NCBI GenBank assembly: GCA_963731625.1
Contig: CAVSWH010000023.1
Location: forward strand, 248,001-312,000
DNA from: PALSA-555 sp963731625
Lineage (GTDB): Bacteria; Actinomycetota; Acidimicrobiia; IMCC26256; PALSA-555
DNA: 64,000 bases
Direction: 5' to 3'
A program made the position numbers and the translations under genes. A model generated the notes under the pieces. The model worked only from the letters and a program-made list of their open reading frames with translations, searched no databases and had not been told where the DNA came from. This document shows positions 24,976 through 33,189 of the stretch, in pieces. The stretch's first letter is position 1; the number at the start of each line of letters is the position of its first letter.

Positions 24976-26106
24976 ATGCGCATCGTCCAGCTCGCCAACT
25001 TCTACGGTCCCGCCACCGGCGGCCTGCGCACCGCGGTCGACGCGCTCGGGCGCGGCTACACGGCTGCGGGCCTCGAGCGGGCGCTCATCGTGCCGGGCGC
25101 GGCGTGGTCGGTCGACGAGACCGTCGACGGGACCCGGTACACCGTGGCGGCGCGACGGGTCCCGGGTGGGTCGCCGTACCGGGTCATCACCGACCTGACG
25201 TCGGTCCGCGCGCTGCTCGACGAGCTGGCGCCGGACCGACTCGAGATCTCCGACAAGCTCACGCTGCACCGTCTCACGAGCTGGGCGAGGGACCACGAGG
25301 TCCCGACCGTGCTGATCTCCCATGAGCGCCTCGACGCCGTGCTGTCGCCGCGGGTGCCCCGCGGCCTGCCCCTGCGACGTGCCGTCGACCAATGGAACCG
25401 CCGGCTCGCCGGCGCGTTCGACGCGATCGTCTGCGCGTCGGCGTTCGCCGCCGGCGAGTTCGCGCGCGTCGGCGCGACGAACGTCGTGCGGGCGCCGCTC
25501 GGGGTCGATCTCAGCCTCTTCCACCCCGACGCCCGGGGCGGCCGCCCCACGTCGGGGACCGACGAGCTCCACCTCGTGTGCGTCGGCCGGCTGTCTCGTG
25601 AGAAGCGCCCCGACGTCGCGCTCGACGCGCTGCGGCACCTGCGGGACGCGGACGTGCCCGCCCGGCTCACGTTCGTGGGCGACGGCCCGTCACGGCCGCG
25701 CCTGGTCGAGGCGGCCCAGGGGCTGCCGGTCACCTTCACGGGCCACCTGCGCGAGCGCGTCGGCATCGCCGTCCTCCTCGCCCAAGCCGACGTCGCGCTC
25801 GCGCCCGGCCCGCACGAGACCTTCGGGCTCTCGGCCCTCGAGGCGCTCGCTTGCGGGACCCCGGTCGTGGTGGCGGACACCGGCGCGAGCCCGGAGCTGC
25901 TCGGGCGGGCGCCGGTCGGCATCGCGACCGCGTCCGACGGTCAGGCGTTCGCTGCCGCGGCCCGTGCGCTCACCGTCGAGCCGGTCGAGACCCGCCGCGA
26001 CGCGGCGCGCCGCCGCGCCGAGCGCTATCCGTGGTCGCGCACCGTCGCCACGCTCCTCGAGCTGCACACGCGCCTCCACGTTGGCGCCGCGCGGCGGGCC
26101 AGCTGA
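24976..26106 (+). CDS. GT4 family glycosyltransferase
   Basis: 376 residues from ATG 24976; a GTG at 24967 overlapping the previous stop is the alternative start. The N-terminus is MRIVQLANFYGPATGGLRTA. The acceptor domain has LISHERLDAVLSPRVP, and the donor domain has VCVGRLSREKRPDVAL, FVGDGPSRPRL and PGPHETFGLSALEALACGTPVVV with the usual E-x7-E. The sugar and acceptor cannot be told from sequence; by position it extends the glycolipid begun by the first enzyme. It overlaps the next start (TGATG). Confidence 0.9.
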   Translation: MRIVQLANFYGPATGGLRTAVDALGRGYTAAGLERALIVPGAAWSVDETVDGTRYTVAARRVPGGSPYRVITDLTSVRALLDELAPDRLEISDKLTLHRLTSWARDHEVPTVLISHERLDAVLSPRVPRGLPLRRAVDQWNRRLAGAFDAIVCASAFAAGEFARVGATNVVRAPLGVDLSLFHPDARGGRPTSGTDELHLVCVGRLSREKRPDVALDALRHLRDADVPARLTFVGDGPSRPRLVEAAQGLPVTFTGHLRERVGIAVLLAQADVALAPGPHETFGLSALEALACGTPVVVADTGASPELLGRAPVGIATASDGQAFAAAARALTVEPVETRRDAARRRAERYPWSRTVATLLELHTRLHVGAARRAS

Positions 26107-26782
26107 TGCGTGTCGAGCTCGCCCGACCCGAGGACGAGCCCGAGATCCGCGCGTTGTTCCGCACGACGCTGCTCCTTGGCCGTCCACTCCCGTTCGCGGA
26201 CCGCGCCCCGCGCTCCTCGCCGCGTACGAGCGGCTCTGCCTCGACCCGTACCTCGCGCCGGGCAGCCCGACCGTCGTCGGCGTGCTGCGCGAGACGCCGT
26301 CGGGCCGAGTGCGCGGCTACGCGCTCGTGTGCCTCGACGCGGCGGGCCTGCGGCGGCACCGCTTGCGTGGCCTCGCGGCGTTCGTGGCGCGGGCGACGCC
26401 GTGGCTCGCGCCCCGCGGCGACGCGACGACGTTCGTGCGCAGCCGCTTCCGCGACGGCTGGGCGCTGCGCCGACCGGCCCGCGCCGTGCGCGACCTCCCA
26501 CACGCGCACTTCAACGCGGCACCCGGCACCGGTCGCCTGCCGGGCCGGCTCCTCGCCGACTTCGTCGACGACGTCTGCCGCGCCGGCGGCCATCCGAGCT
26601 GGTACGGCGAGATCAACGCGCGTGTCGGTCGCCGGGGCGCCGCGATCACGGCGTGGTGGGGCGGCGAGATCGTCGACCGCACGCCGAACCGGACGCTCAG
26701 CCGGATGCTCGGCGTCCCGGTCGAGCGCCTCACCGTCTTGCGCCCCGTCCCGCCGACCACTGCCGAGCAGCCCGCCGCGTAG
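26106..26782 (+). CDS. GNAT-like acetyltransferase candidate, frame broken near 26210
   Basis: About 225 residues after repair. The first ~35 residues (MRVELARPEDEPEIRALFRT) look like the start of a GNAT N-acetyltransferase. They then leave the frame in a CCCC run near 26207-26212, and the sequence resumes in another frame as ALLAAYERLCLDPYLAPGSP, running to TAG 26780-26782. The central GVLRETPSGRVRGYALVCLD could be the GNAT beta-strands. The acetyl-CoA loop is not clear, so the family call is tentative. It overlaps the preceding gene by one base and closes the operon. Confidence 0.55.
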
Positions 26783-26826
26783 CCCGCGAGTCGCGCCGGG
26801 GGGTTGACGACCTCGAGACCCGTTAT

Positions 26827-26860
26827 TAAGGTCACCCTTACTTCAGTAAGGCTGCCCTTA
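26827..26860. promoter_or_regulatory. Two tandem DtxR/IdeR-like metal boxes
   Basis: Two 14-bp palindromes of the form TAAGG-N4-CCTTA lie at 26827-26840 and 26847-26860, 20 bp apart start to start (two helical turns). Arm length and 4-bp spacer match the half-site geometry of DtxR-family iron or manganese boxes (TTAGG-N4-CCTAA type). They sit directly before a ZIP metal transporter. Confidence 0.6.
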
Positions 26861-26875
26861 TGCCGGGAGGCGGCG

Positions 26876-27721
26876 TTGTCCACGGCCGAGCTGCTCGTCC
26901 TCGGCGCCATCGCGGGGCTCACGATCTACCTCGGGCTGCCCATCGGGCGGGTGAAGGACCCGTCGATGCCGTTGCGGTCGTTCCTCAACGCGACGGCCAT
27001 CGGGATCCTTCTTTTCCTGCTGTGGGACGTCCTGTCGAACGGCATCGCACCCGTCACCCGGGCCTTGAACAGCGCGGCCCACCACGACGGCTCGTGGGCC
27101 CGCTTCGCCGGCCTGGCGGGCGTCTTCGCGCTCGCGCTCGCCGTCGGGCTCCTCAGCCTCGTGTACTACGACCGGTTCTTGTCCCGGAGGGCGCGTCGCC
27201 CGCCGGTCGGGCCCGGTGCCGCGGTGCCGGCCGCGCTGGCGACGGGCCCGATCGCCCGGCTGAGCGACGCGCAACGGCTGTCGCTGTTCATCGCGCTCGG
27301 CATCGGGTTCCACAACCTCTCGGAGGGGCTGGCGATCGGCCAGTCCGCGGCGAAGGGCGCCGTGAGCCTCGCGCTGCTGCTCATCATCGGCTTCGGGCTC
27401 CACAACGCGACCGAGGGCTTCGGGATCATCGGGCCGATGACGGCGGACGCCGAGACGCCGACCTGGGGGTTCCTGGCGCTGATGGGTCTGATCGGCGGGG
27501 GTCCGACGTTCGTCGGCACGCTCATCGGCCACTCGTTCCAGAACGACACGCTGTTCCTCGGCTTCCTTGCGCTTGCCGCGGGCTCGATCCTCTACGTGGT
27601 GATCGAGCTCCTCGGCGTGGCGCGCAAACTCGGCTACAAGGAGCTCGTCGCGTGGGGCGTGCTGCTCGGGCTGCTGGCGGGGTTCGCGACGGACCTGATC
27701 CTGACTGCGGCGGGCGCCTGA
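26876..27721 (+). CDS. ZIP family metal transporter
   Basis: 281 residues from TTG 26876, chosen for the GGGAGG site five bases upstream; the open frame further up covers the metal boxes. About eight membrane helices are visible. The metal path is in LGIGFHNLSEGLAIGQ and LIIGFGLHNATEGFGIIGP, the HNxxEG motifs of ZIP helices IV and V. The cytoplasmic loop (~105-135) is basic but lacks a His-rich stretch. It would import Fe, Mn or Zn; the upstream boxes suggest repression by an iron or manganese sensor. Confidence 0.88.
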   Translation: MSTAELLVLGAIAGLTIYLGLPIGRVKDPSMPLRSFLNATAIGILLFLLWDVLSNGIAPVTRALNSAAHHDGSWARFAGLAGVFALALAVGLLSLVYYDRFLSRRARRPPVGPGAAVPAALATGPIARLSDAQRLSLFIALGIGFHNLSEGLAIGQSAAKGAVSLALLLIIGFGLHNATEGFGIIGPMTADAETPTWGFLALMGLIGGGPTFVGTLIGHSFQNDTLFLGFLALAAGSILYVVIELLGVARKLGYKELVAWGVLLGLLAGFATDLILTAAGA

Positions 27722-27725
27722 GCGT

Positions 27726-28040
27726 TCAGGCGAGCCAGGCGCCGAGGTCGCGACCGAGGCGGGCCTGCAGCTCGACGATGTCGGGTCGGAACGTCTCGAC
27801 GAGCCGCGCGCGGAGTGCGGGGTCGAGGGGCGCCGGGCGCACGAGGTTCTGCTCCTCGACGTGGCGTCGGAGTCGCGCGCGCACGCGCCGGGGGACGACC
27901 GCCTGCACGGCGCGCCGAGGAGCGAAGCGTCCGACCATGACGCGGTGGAGCACCGCGCTGCGCGGGACGAGCGACACGTTGTGGCGCCGCGACGATGGTC
28001 GTACCGCCGCGAGCCCTGCATTTGACGTCCCCGAGCCTCA
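27726..28040 (-). pseudogene. C-terminal remnant of a sulfotransferase
   Basis: The open frame on the minus strand encodes about 105 residues, with a possible GTG at 27977. NVSLVPRSAVLHRVMVG and the end LRARLVETFRPDIVELQARLGRDLGAWL resemble the C-terminal end of PAPS sulfotransferases. The N-terminal PAPS-binding loop is absent and the frame meets a stop upstream. It is probably a decayed end of a lost gene. The similarity is from memory of the family, without an alignment. Confidence 0.5.
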
Positions 28041-28419
28041 GCGTGTGCCAGGCCGCCACGCCGGGTGGCGCGGGCGGCGTCGACCAGCGAAGGCCGCCGC
28101 GTGCGCCCACGGGCACCGAGACGGCGTGCGACATCGGCGCGTTTGAGGTCCAGGTGTCCGCCGTCGTCCCGACCGTCGTCCTCAACCCGCGCTCACGGGG
28201 TAGGCCCCGTCCCGCGCGTGTCGTCGCGCCGACGCGGCGGGCGGCCCGCTCTGCGCGGATCAGACGTATGGGGCTACGGAGCCTGTCGCGCCAGCGGGCC
28301 GTGAGGCGCGACGCCGCCGCCCGCCCGGGCACCGTCCGCTCGAGGGCGCGCCTTCCCAGCCGCCCAGCGGCCGCCGGCGCATGTGCTGTGCAGGAAACTC
28401 GAGGAGCACGCCGCGGGGA
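28041..28419. other. Gene-poor stretch with coding debris
   Basis: No complete gene is seen. It contains the choice-of-anchor Q tail listed separately. The rest is GC-rich and open in several frames by composition only. Confidence 0.5.
28064..28155 (+). pseudogene. Remnant of a choice-of-anchor Q / beta-helix surface protein
   Basis: In one frame the sequence reads GAGGVDQRRPPRAPTGTE then ACDIGAFEVQ. The DQRG...ACDIGAFE pattern is the typical C-terminal end of choice-of-anchor Q domain proteins (secreted right-handed beta-helices). Nothing before it looks like the rest of such a protein, so this is a fragment of about 30 codons. Confidence 0.45.
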
Positions 28420-28986
28420 TCACGCCGCCGCGCGGACGGCCCAATAGGGGAGGACGAAGTCCCCGACCGTCGGGTCGTAGGACGCGTCCGACGGGCACAC
28501 CGCGTCCGCGAGATCCGTCGAGTTCGGGGAGGCGGACGAATAGAACGCCCCCTCCGCCGCGCTGCCGGGCCACTCGCCCGCACTACTCACCTCGTGCGAG
28601 TACGCCTCGAGCATCACGTGGAGACCGCAGTGCGGCGCCCCGGCGGTGTGCGCCGGCGCCGGCCGGCCAGAGAACCGCGCCACCGCGAGGTCGAGCGCAC
28701 CCCCGAGGACGTACACCGGGCTCGCCTTGCCGACGAAGGTCGCGCGGAACTCGTAGAACGGCGCGTTGCACCAGTGGTTCTCGAGGGGCGAGTGCGCAAG
28801 CCGGACCTTGCCGACGATCTGGAGCCACTGCTGCAGCGTGTCGCGCGTCGCAGCCCACTCGTCGACCGGCAACACCGGCCACCATTTCGGCGCCGCGTCG
28901 TCGCCATGTCGGAACCCGCTGGTGGATCCGGGCCCAGATTGCCGTGGAACAGCCGAGCAGCCAAAACGGATCGGCACCGAACGCAC
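28420..28986 (-). CDS. DUF5996 family protein with an internal deletion
   Basis: 188 residues from GTG 28986; the family is usually about 300. The N-terminal block (KWWPVLPVDEWAATRDTLQQW, then IVGKVRLAHSPLENHW) and the C-terminal blocks (FVGKASPVYVLGGALDLAVARFSG; EAYSHEVSSAGEWPG; YDPTVGDFVLPYWAVR) are both recognisable. The middle part, which normally follows NHWW and carries about 110-130 residues, is missing in frame. The function of the family is unknown. The protein is probably non-functional, and it stands among other gene remnants. Confidence 0.6.
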   Translation of the reverse strand: MRSVPIRFGCSAVPRQSGPGSTSGFRHGDDAAPKWWPVLPVDEWAATRDTLQQWLQIVGKVRLAHSPLENHWCNAPFYEFRATFVGKASPVYVLGGALDLAVARFSGRPAPAHTAGAPHCGLHVMLEAYSHEVSSAGEWPGSAAEGAFYSSASPNSTDLADAVCPSDASYDPTVGDFVLPYWAVRAAA

Positions 28987-29059
28987 CCGAGGTCGATCGC
29001 TCGGGTGAGGGCACCCATCAGGGTGCGTTGCCGAGCCGATGCGCCGCCGAGGCCGCCAT

Positions 29060-29065
29060 TACGAT
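29060..29065 (+). promoter_or_regulatory. -10 element TACGAT of the Wzz/BY-kinase gene
   Basis: TACGAT ends 6 bases before ATG 29072, so the first gene of the exopolysaccharide locus also has the leaderless pattern. This favours 29072 over the upstream in-frame ATG 29039. Confidence 0.5.
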
Positions 29066-29071
29066 GCTTGG

Positions 29072-30670
29072 ATGGACGATGCGGGCGCGAGCGACGCCCC
29101 GGATCTCCGCGATTACGGGCGCACCCTCTGGAGGCACCGCTTCCTGATCGTCGCCACCGTCGCCATCGCGGTTGGCGCCGCCCTGGCGTTCTCGTTCACC
29201 CAGACGCGCGTCTACAGGGCTACCGCCGATCTTCTCATCCAGCCGAATGCGATCCAACAGCTCCTCAATCCCACCAACCAGAACGCGCAGAACCCGCAGT
29301 TCGACGCCCGCAACGTCGACACTGAGGTCGCGGTGCTTCAGAGCAAGATCGTCCAGGATGCCGCGAAGCACCAGCTCGGCCACACCCCGGACGTCAGCAT
29401 CTCCTCAAACAGCGCGACGTCCGACGTCGTGAGCGTGAATGCACAGAGCACGAACGCTCGCGTTGCGGCGGCCGACGCCAACGGCTACGCCGATGTGTAT
29501 GTAGCGCTCCGACAGCAGCAGACCAAGGGCGATCTCCTGCAGGCGGCCGCGCAAGTCCAGGCGAAGATCTCGCAGATCGACGTCGGGTTGCCCAGCTTGC
29601 CCGTGGGCTCACCGGCATTCACGACAACCGAGAACCAGCGGGCCACCCTTCAACAGGAGCTCAACCAACTCCAAGTGGCCGCCAACCTCAACCAGGTCGG
29701 GGGCGCGCAACTGCTCGCCCGCGCCGATGTGCCCACCAGCCCGGTCGCATCCCAAATACTCCGCGACACGGCGATCGCGCTTGTGCTCGGGTTGCTGGTC
29801 GGCGTCGGGCTCGCGTTCCTGCGAGATTACGTCGACGACAAGATCAGGTCGCGCGAAGACCTCGAGCGCGCGGCCCCGAGCCTTCCACTTCTCGGGCAGC
29901 TTCCACGCCAGCCGGAATGGCGTCATCGCAATGTGTCCTACCTGGTGTCCGCGGACGCGCCAACGTCACCCGGGGCGGAGGCATACCGGAAGCTGCGCAC
30001 CTCCATCCAGTTCCTCGCTGTCGACGAAGAGTTCCGGAGCATCCAGATCACGAGCTCGGAACCTGGTGAGGGCAAGACGACGATTTTGGCCAATCTCGCC
30101 GTGGCATTCGCTCGGGCAGGGCAACGCGTGACGATTCTCTGTTGTGACCTGCGTCGGCCCCGGATTTACGAGTTCTTCGGACTTCCCAACGACGTCGGCT
30201 TCACGTCGTTGCTCTTGGGCGAGGCGTCGCTCTTCGAGGCGCGCCAAGCGGTGCCGCTGCTGCCGAATCTCGCGGTGCTCTCCGCCGGGCCGCAAGCGCC
30301 AAATCCTGCCGAATTGCTCTCCACTGGAAGCGCCAGCGAGATGCTCATCTCCATCGAGAGGGGTTCCGACCTGGTGCTTGTCGACTGCTCGCCGGTCCTG
30401 CCGGTCAGCGACGCGCTCATCGTGAGCAGGATGGTCGACGCCACGGTGCTGGTCGCCAGCGAGAATTCGTCATCCCGCCGGGCAGTGCACAGGTCGATCG
30501 AGCTCCTCCGTCAGGTCGACGCGCCGCTGGTCGGCACCGTGCTCAACAACAGCAAGACCTCCGAAACGTATGGCTATGGGTACGAATACTTTGAATTTGT
30601 GAGCAGCCCGCCGAACGGAAGTCGAACTTCGCGCCGGCAGCGACGGAAGGCGACCCGCGCCGGCACCTAG
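29072..30670 (+). CDS. Wzz-domain polysaccharide co-polymerase with BY-kinase domain
   Basis: 532 residues. The N-terminal Wzz part has a membrane helix near 25-45 (FLIVATVAIAVGAALAFSF), a periplasmic/exterior coiled region, and a second helix near 225-245 (IALVLGLLVGVGLAFL). The cytoplasmic tyrosine kinase has Walker A SSEPGEGKTTILANLA, Walker A' VTILCCDLRRPRIYEFFG and Walker B LVLVDCSPVLPVSDALI. The tail holds a Tyr cluster (ETYGYGYEYFEF) for autophosphorylation. Unlike Firmicutes, both halves are one protein, as in actinobacterial and Gram-negative Wzc. It controls polymer chain length and export. Confidence 0.93.
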   Translation: MDDAGASDAPDLRDYGRTLWRHRFLIVATVAIAVGAALAFSFTQTRVYRATADLLIQPNAIQQLLNPTNQNAQNPQFDARNVDTEVAVLQSKIVQDAAKHQLGHTPDVSISSNSATSDVVSVNAQSTNARVAAADANGYADVYVALRQQQTKGDLLQAAAQVQAKISQIDVGLPSLPVGSPAFTTTENQRATLQQELNQLQVAANLNQVGGAQLLARADVPTSPVASQILRDTAIALVLGLLVGVGLAFLRDYVDDKIRSREDLERAAPSLPLLGQLPRQPEWRHRNVSYLVSADAPTSPGAEAYRKLRTSIQFLAVDEEFRSIQITSSEPGEGKTTILANLAVAFARAGQRVTILCCDLRRPRIYEFFGLPNDVGFTSLLLGEASLFEARQAVPLLPNLAVLSAGPQAPNPAELLSTGSASEMLISIERGSDLVLVDCSPVLPVSDALIVSRMVDATVLVASENSSSRRAVHRSIELLRQVDAPLVGTVLNNSKTSETYGYGYEYFEFVSSPPNGSRTSRRQRRKATRAGT

Positions 30671-31335
30671 TCTGCGATCTCAGTGCCGAGACTTGGCCTC
30701 CTGCACGGTTCGCTGCCGGAGTATTGCGCCGAATGTTGCAGTGCGCGTGGTCGGCGGCGTGCGCCGGCGCCTCGGGCGACGACGGGCGTGTCTTGGATTT
30801 GCACGTCGACCCAGTCGGGTCTCCGTCCAGGTCTGGAACACGGTCTGCTTGACCACCATCGTCAGCGCCGGCCCGACGGATCACGGTGAAGGCGCGGTAG
30901 GACGAGGTCATCGCTGGGCGTGTCGGTCAGCTTGTGCTCGTGAGATCACTCAACTGCTTTTGGCACTCGGGCAGTTCCAGGGACGTCGTCTCGTGTCTCG
31001 GCGTGAGCGGCATCAACAACCTCCCAGGTCGTCACAGCCAGCGTCCTCTGTGTAACGCCATCGATGTAACTACGCCAATGCCGAAGGAGAACTCTGGCGT
31101 GCATTCCGCCCCCGATCGTGAAAAGGAGCAGCTTCTTCATCGTTGCTACTGTGGGTGGTGAGGGCTGATCGGGGCAAAGTCGGCGCGGGCGGAGTGCGAA
31201 GGCGAATGGGACGCGATGACCTGCCGGCCGGCTTCAGCCACCAGGGCGGCAGCAGGCGAGCGGTGAGACCGACCCAATTCTCCCGATAGGGAGGCCGTTC
31301 GCCGGGGCATGCGTCCCGGAGTGGGAAGGAATGCG
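30671..31335. other. Long intergenic region in the exopolysaccharide locus
   Basis: About 665 bp with no convincing gene. A 64-codon minus-strand frame at 31140-30946 (MKKLLLFTIGGGMHARVLL...) starts like a real peptide but has no ribosome site and no recognised family. The region may hold the promoter for the sugar transferase. Confidence 0.4.
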
Positions 31336-32979
31336 ATGGCGGGCTGCTGGGCAATGGCGCGGGAGCTCGAGCTCGGTCCTGCATTCGCGGCCGAAGCTTG
31401 TCGATGGTGCGGGCCGCGCGCGAGCACAGTGGCTACCGTGACGAGGGCGCGCGGGTCCAGCTTCCTGCGCTCTCTGCTCGTCGGGCTCGACGCGGCGGCG
31501 CTGACGGTTTCGTGGATCAGTGCCGTCGTTTTGGTGCCAACAAGCACGCGGTCAATGCTCGCGTCCGTCCTCTCGGTGATCGTGCTGGTAGCGGGAGAGC
31601 TCGTAATCTTCAGCGCGTTGGGTCTCTACCGAGCGCGCGTCTGCCACCTCCGGGCGGTTGAGTACGTGCGACTCGCCCGCGGCTGCCTGATCGCAGCACT
31701 GCTCGCGCTTGCCGTCGCATCGGTCGCCGGCTCCATCGTAAGGCCGAGAGAGATCGCGCTCGGCGCATCGCTATCACTTCTGCTCCTCGTCGTCGTGCGC
31801 AGCGGGTACCGGACCTGGCTCATCAATCAGCGCCGCGCCGGCCGCTACCTCCGACCCGTGTTGCTTGTCGGCGCCGGTGCCGAGTCTGGCGAGATTGCGA
31901 AGCTCCTGATGCAGCAGCCCGAGCTCGGTTACCGAACAGCTGGGGTTGTGGGCGACAGGCGCGAGGCACTGAGGCACGGCTTGAAGGATTCCTGGCTCGG
32001 GGACCTGGACGACAAAGTCGCGGTGCTGACCAAATTGGGAATCTCCGGAGCGATCATCTGTGCGAGCGACCTTCGTGCGGACCAGGTCAACCAGACCGTG
32101 CAGGAGCTGCTGAACGTGGGTCAGCATCTGCAGTTGAGTAGCGGTCTACACGGCATCGATATTGGGCGGCTTCGACCGTCGCCTCTCGCGCACGAACCGT
32201 TCTTTTACGTCGAGCCGATGACGCTCGCCTCGTGGCAGCTCGCGACGAAGCGCGCGATTGACTTCGTGCTGTCGTTGGTGATGCTGATTTTGGTGTCGCC
32301 GATTCTCGGGTTGGCAGCATTCGGCATCAAGCTCCAGGATTTTGGGCCGGTGCTGTTCAAGCAGTCGCGGATCGGACGCGGGGGCAGGCCATTCGTGCTC
32401 TACAAGCTCCGCACGATGCGTGAAGGCGCCCAGGACCAAACGCTCAACCTGTTCGAGCTCAACGTACGCGACGGCCCGCTCATGAAGATCCCACAGGATC
32501 CGCGGGTGACCATGCTCGGTCGCATCTTGCGGGCGACGAGCATCGATGAGTTGCCCCAACTCTGGAACGTGCTGAACGGCACGATGAGCCTCGTTGGACC
32601 ACGACCCGCGCTGCCCGACGAAGTGATCCACTTCGACGCTGAACTTTGTGCACGAGAGTCTGTCAGACCCGGCATCACCGGGCTCTGGCAGGTCGAAGGG
32701 CGCGACAACCCATCGTTCGCGGCATACCGGCGCTTCGACCTCTTCTATCTTGAGAACTGGTCAGTCGGGCTCGACCTGATCATTCTGCTCGGAACGGTCG
32801 AGTCGGTCGTTGCCCGGGCCTTATTTGGCCTGGTGAATTTTCAGGATGAGATCCAGGTCGCACCTCCCCAGGTGCTGGATCCGACTGATGGCGCGCGCCG
32901 ACGTATGAAACAGAACGAACGGAAGGCCAAGCCTCAGGCTTCCGCGGCGCCGAAGAGAGAAGCCTTGGGGATCCATTGA
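31336..32979 (+). CDS. Exopolysaccharide polyprenyl glycosylphosphotransferase (priming enzyme)
   Basis: About 547 residues from ATG 31336, which follows GGGAAGGA at proper distance. The N-terminal half has four membrane helices (~35-145) and a CoA-binding_3-like Rossmann domain (LLVGAGAESGEIAKLL). A fifth helix (RAIDFVLSLVMLILVSPIL) leads to the bacterial sugar transferase domain: FKQSRIGRGGRPFVLYKLRTM, LGRILRATSIDELPQLWNVL, MSLVGPRPALPDE, and GITGLWQVEGR. It loads the first sugar-1-phosphate on undecaprenyl phosphate. The C-terminus has a basic extension. Confidence 0.93.
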   Translation: MAGCWAMARELELGPAFAAEACRWCGPRASTVATVTRARGSSFLRSLLVGLDAAALTVSWISAVVLVPTSTRSMLASVLSVIVLVAGELVIFSALGLYRARVCHLRAVEYVRLARGCLIAALLALAVASVAGSIVRPREIALGASLSLLLLVVVRSGYRTWLINQRRAGRYLRPVLLVGAGAESGEIAKLLMQQPELGYRTAGVVGDRREALRHGLKDSWLGDLDDKVAVLTKLGISGAIICASDLRADQVNQTVQELLNVGQHLQLSSGLHGIDIGRLRPSPLAHEPFFYVEPMTLASWQLATKRAIDFVLSLVMLILVSPILGLAAFGIKLQDFGPVLFKQSRIGRGGRPFVLYKLRTMREGAQDQTLNLFELNVRDGPLMKIPQDPRVTMLGRILRATSIDELPQLWNVLNGTMSLVGPRPALPDEVIHFDAELCARESVRPGITGLWQVEGRDNPSFAAYRRFDLFYLENWSVGLDLIILLGTVESVVARALFGLVNFQDEIQVAPPQVLDPTDGARRRMKQNERKAKPQASAAPKREALGIH

Positions 32980-33189
32980 TTATCGAGCCGAGAAGGGCGA
33001 GATCGTGGGTAGTCGAACATCGGTAGCGGCAACTGGCAAGTTCGTCCGGGGTCTCTTGGTTGAATACCACTTGAGACAGAGACCGACCCCGGCGAATGCC
33101 GCGTGCCGTGTCCACGCTGTCCAAGGAGCACGCACGGCGGCGCTGAGGGCGCCTCGGGGCGGTTTTCTCGACGACAGGATCGCAGCCAT

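Noticed and set aside
26858..28021. A 387-codon minus-strand frame opposite the ZIP gene
   Set aside because: It crosses the ZIP transporter and the sulfotransferase remnant in the wrong frame, with low-complexity Arg/Glu content.
27700..29060. Search for a second tRNA-Arg fragment as the other attachment site of an island
   Set aside because: No stretch matching the tRNA was seen at the left edge, and no integrase gene is in the window, so a defined integrative element is not claimed.
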